From contig CAWIZC010000031.1 of NCBI GenBank assembly GCA_963840445.1, positions 1 to 64,000 of the forward strand: a stretch of 64,000 bases of DNA, given 5' to 3'. A program made the position numbers and the translations under genes. Shown here piece after piece: positions 63,552 to 64,000 of this stretch. How positions within the stretch are numbered: the first letter of the stretch is position 1; each line of letters starts with the position of its first letter. A model generated the notes under the pieces. It did not search any database and had not been told where the DNA came from. It was given only the letters and a program-made list of their open reading frames with translations. The DNA is from AWTP1-13 sp963840445 (GTDB taxonomy: Bacteria > Pseudomonadota > Alphaproteobacteria > Rhizobiales > Hyphomicrobiaceae).

Positions 63552-64000
63552 ATGATTACACTCGAGCGCGACAGCCTGGTCTTTCGGTTCCCTGAAGTTC
63601 ACGAGCTAGCCAAAACGGAGGTCAATTTTCAGCGCACCCTGCGCATTCCCGATAATGGAAAGCATTATCCGCTCCCGCCCGGATTGGGCTCTTTCTCCCT
63701 GAAGCATCTCGAGGACTTCGCTGACCGCATTCCTGCAGATTGGCGCGAGCGCGCCGGCGTGATGATGCCGCTCTATCAGGCCGAGGCCATGTGGCTGTCG
63801 TTCTGCGGGCGCAATCGCTACGAAGCCTATCCGTTCGCGCTGAAGATCGCCGCCGGCAAGATCAACGCCGTGAGCGGCAAATCGTGGCAGCCGGACCTCG
63901 ATGCGTCGGAGCGCGACTACGTGGTCGTGCCCGAGCAGCCGTGGCTCGACGGGTTCTGCGTGGCCAAGGACGTGGTGCGCCAGTTCGTCGCCATGCCGCT
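63552..64000 (+). CDS. Conserved-looking unknown protein, truncated by the window end
   Basis: The first 149 codons read MITLERDSLVFRFPEVHELA … PLPPGLGSFSLKHLEDFADR … LYQAEAMWLSFCGRNRYEAY … VVPEQPWLDGFCVAKDVVRQ and run off the edge. It is rich in Trp, Pro and Tyr with no signal peptide. I have seen this N-terminal pattern in proteins of unknown function but cannot name the family. Operon with the XRE gene. Confidence 0.75.
   Translation, partial: MITLERDSLVFRFPEVHELAKTEVNFQRTLRIPDNGKHYPLPPGLGSFSLKHLEDFADRIPADWRERAGVMMPLYQAEAMWLSFCGRNRYEAYPFALKIAAGKINAVSGKSWQPDLDASERDYVVVPEQPWLDGFCVAKDVVRQFVAMP

Overview
The window looks like chromosome from a GC-rich alphaproteobacterium of the Rhodospirillales/Hyphomicrobiales type. 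The strongest reason is the block murA – DUF2948 – hisD – UPF0262 – low-molecular-weight phosphatase – maf – yacG (19.2–29.8 kb), an order typical of alphaproteobacteria. Other hints are an NdvA-type glucan exporter, an OpgH glucosyltransferase, a TRAP transporter and a bacterial Ku gene. A Reyranella-like organism is only a guess. No CRISPR array, integrase, transposase or rRNA was seen; one tRNA gene (tRNA-Thr, GGU) lies at 18.7 kb.

Layout. 0–4.4 kb: an RND efflux permease and its lipoprotein adaptor, with no outer-membrane channel or regulator in view. 4.5–5.8 kb: Ku, overlapping a small basic partner, then a 34-residue membrane peptide. 5.9–18.3 kb: an accessory stretch of small unknown genes, a SRAP peptidase, a NarL-type regulator, a broken receiver gene, an ankyrin protein, a small XRE regulator divergent from three unknown genes across a palindrome-rich operator, and a secreted TPR/caspase-like protein with a small exported partner. 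18.7–33.3 kb: the core cell-wall, histidine and housekeeping block, in which the usual infA position holds a membrane-anchored di-heme cytochrome c, then FkbM, HAD, GNAT and AEC transporter genes. 33.3–38.6 kb: a ParA-like ATPase with a small partner, an exported unknown, a second FkbM methyltransferase and OpgH. 38.8–44.1 kb: a putative pteridine-type pathway (dehydrogenase, PTPS-fold protein without the usual catalytic residues, glycosyltransferase, methyltransferase, RibD-type reductase, cytochrome b561). 44.2–51.1 kb: a large membrane protein, an SbmA/YddA-type ABC transporter and NdvA. 51.1–55.0 kb: TRAP transporter and ribA. 55.6–63.0 kb: surface-glycan genes (sulfatase-fold transferase, GtrB-like transferase, YdjC deacetylase, GtrA, OafA-like acyltransferase, SGNH protein). 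The right edge has an XRE regulator with an operator on its start codon, and a truncated gene.

Two features cut across the gene list. First, between 33.7 and 51.3 kb seven genes carry nine frame breaks in total. Each is explained by exactly one extra base, and in each case removing the extra bases restores a whole number of codons and a sensible protein. This points to insertion-type sequencing error rather than decay. Second, intergenic DNA carries at least two palindromic repeat families. One occurs twice as a matched pair of ~77-bp hairpins bounded by CTAGTG/CACTAG with a constant 13-bp spacer, and its stems covary between copies. The other is ~90–114 bp and bounded by GTCATCC/GGATGAC.
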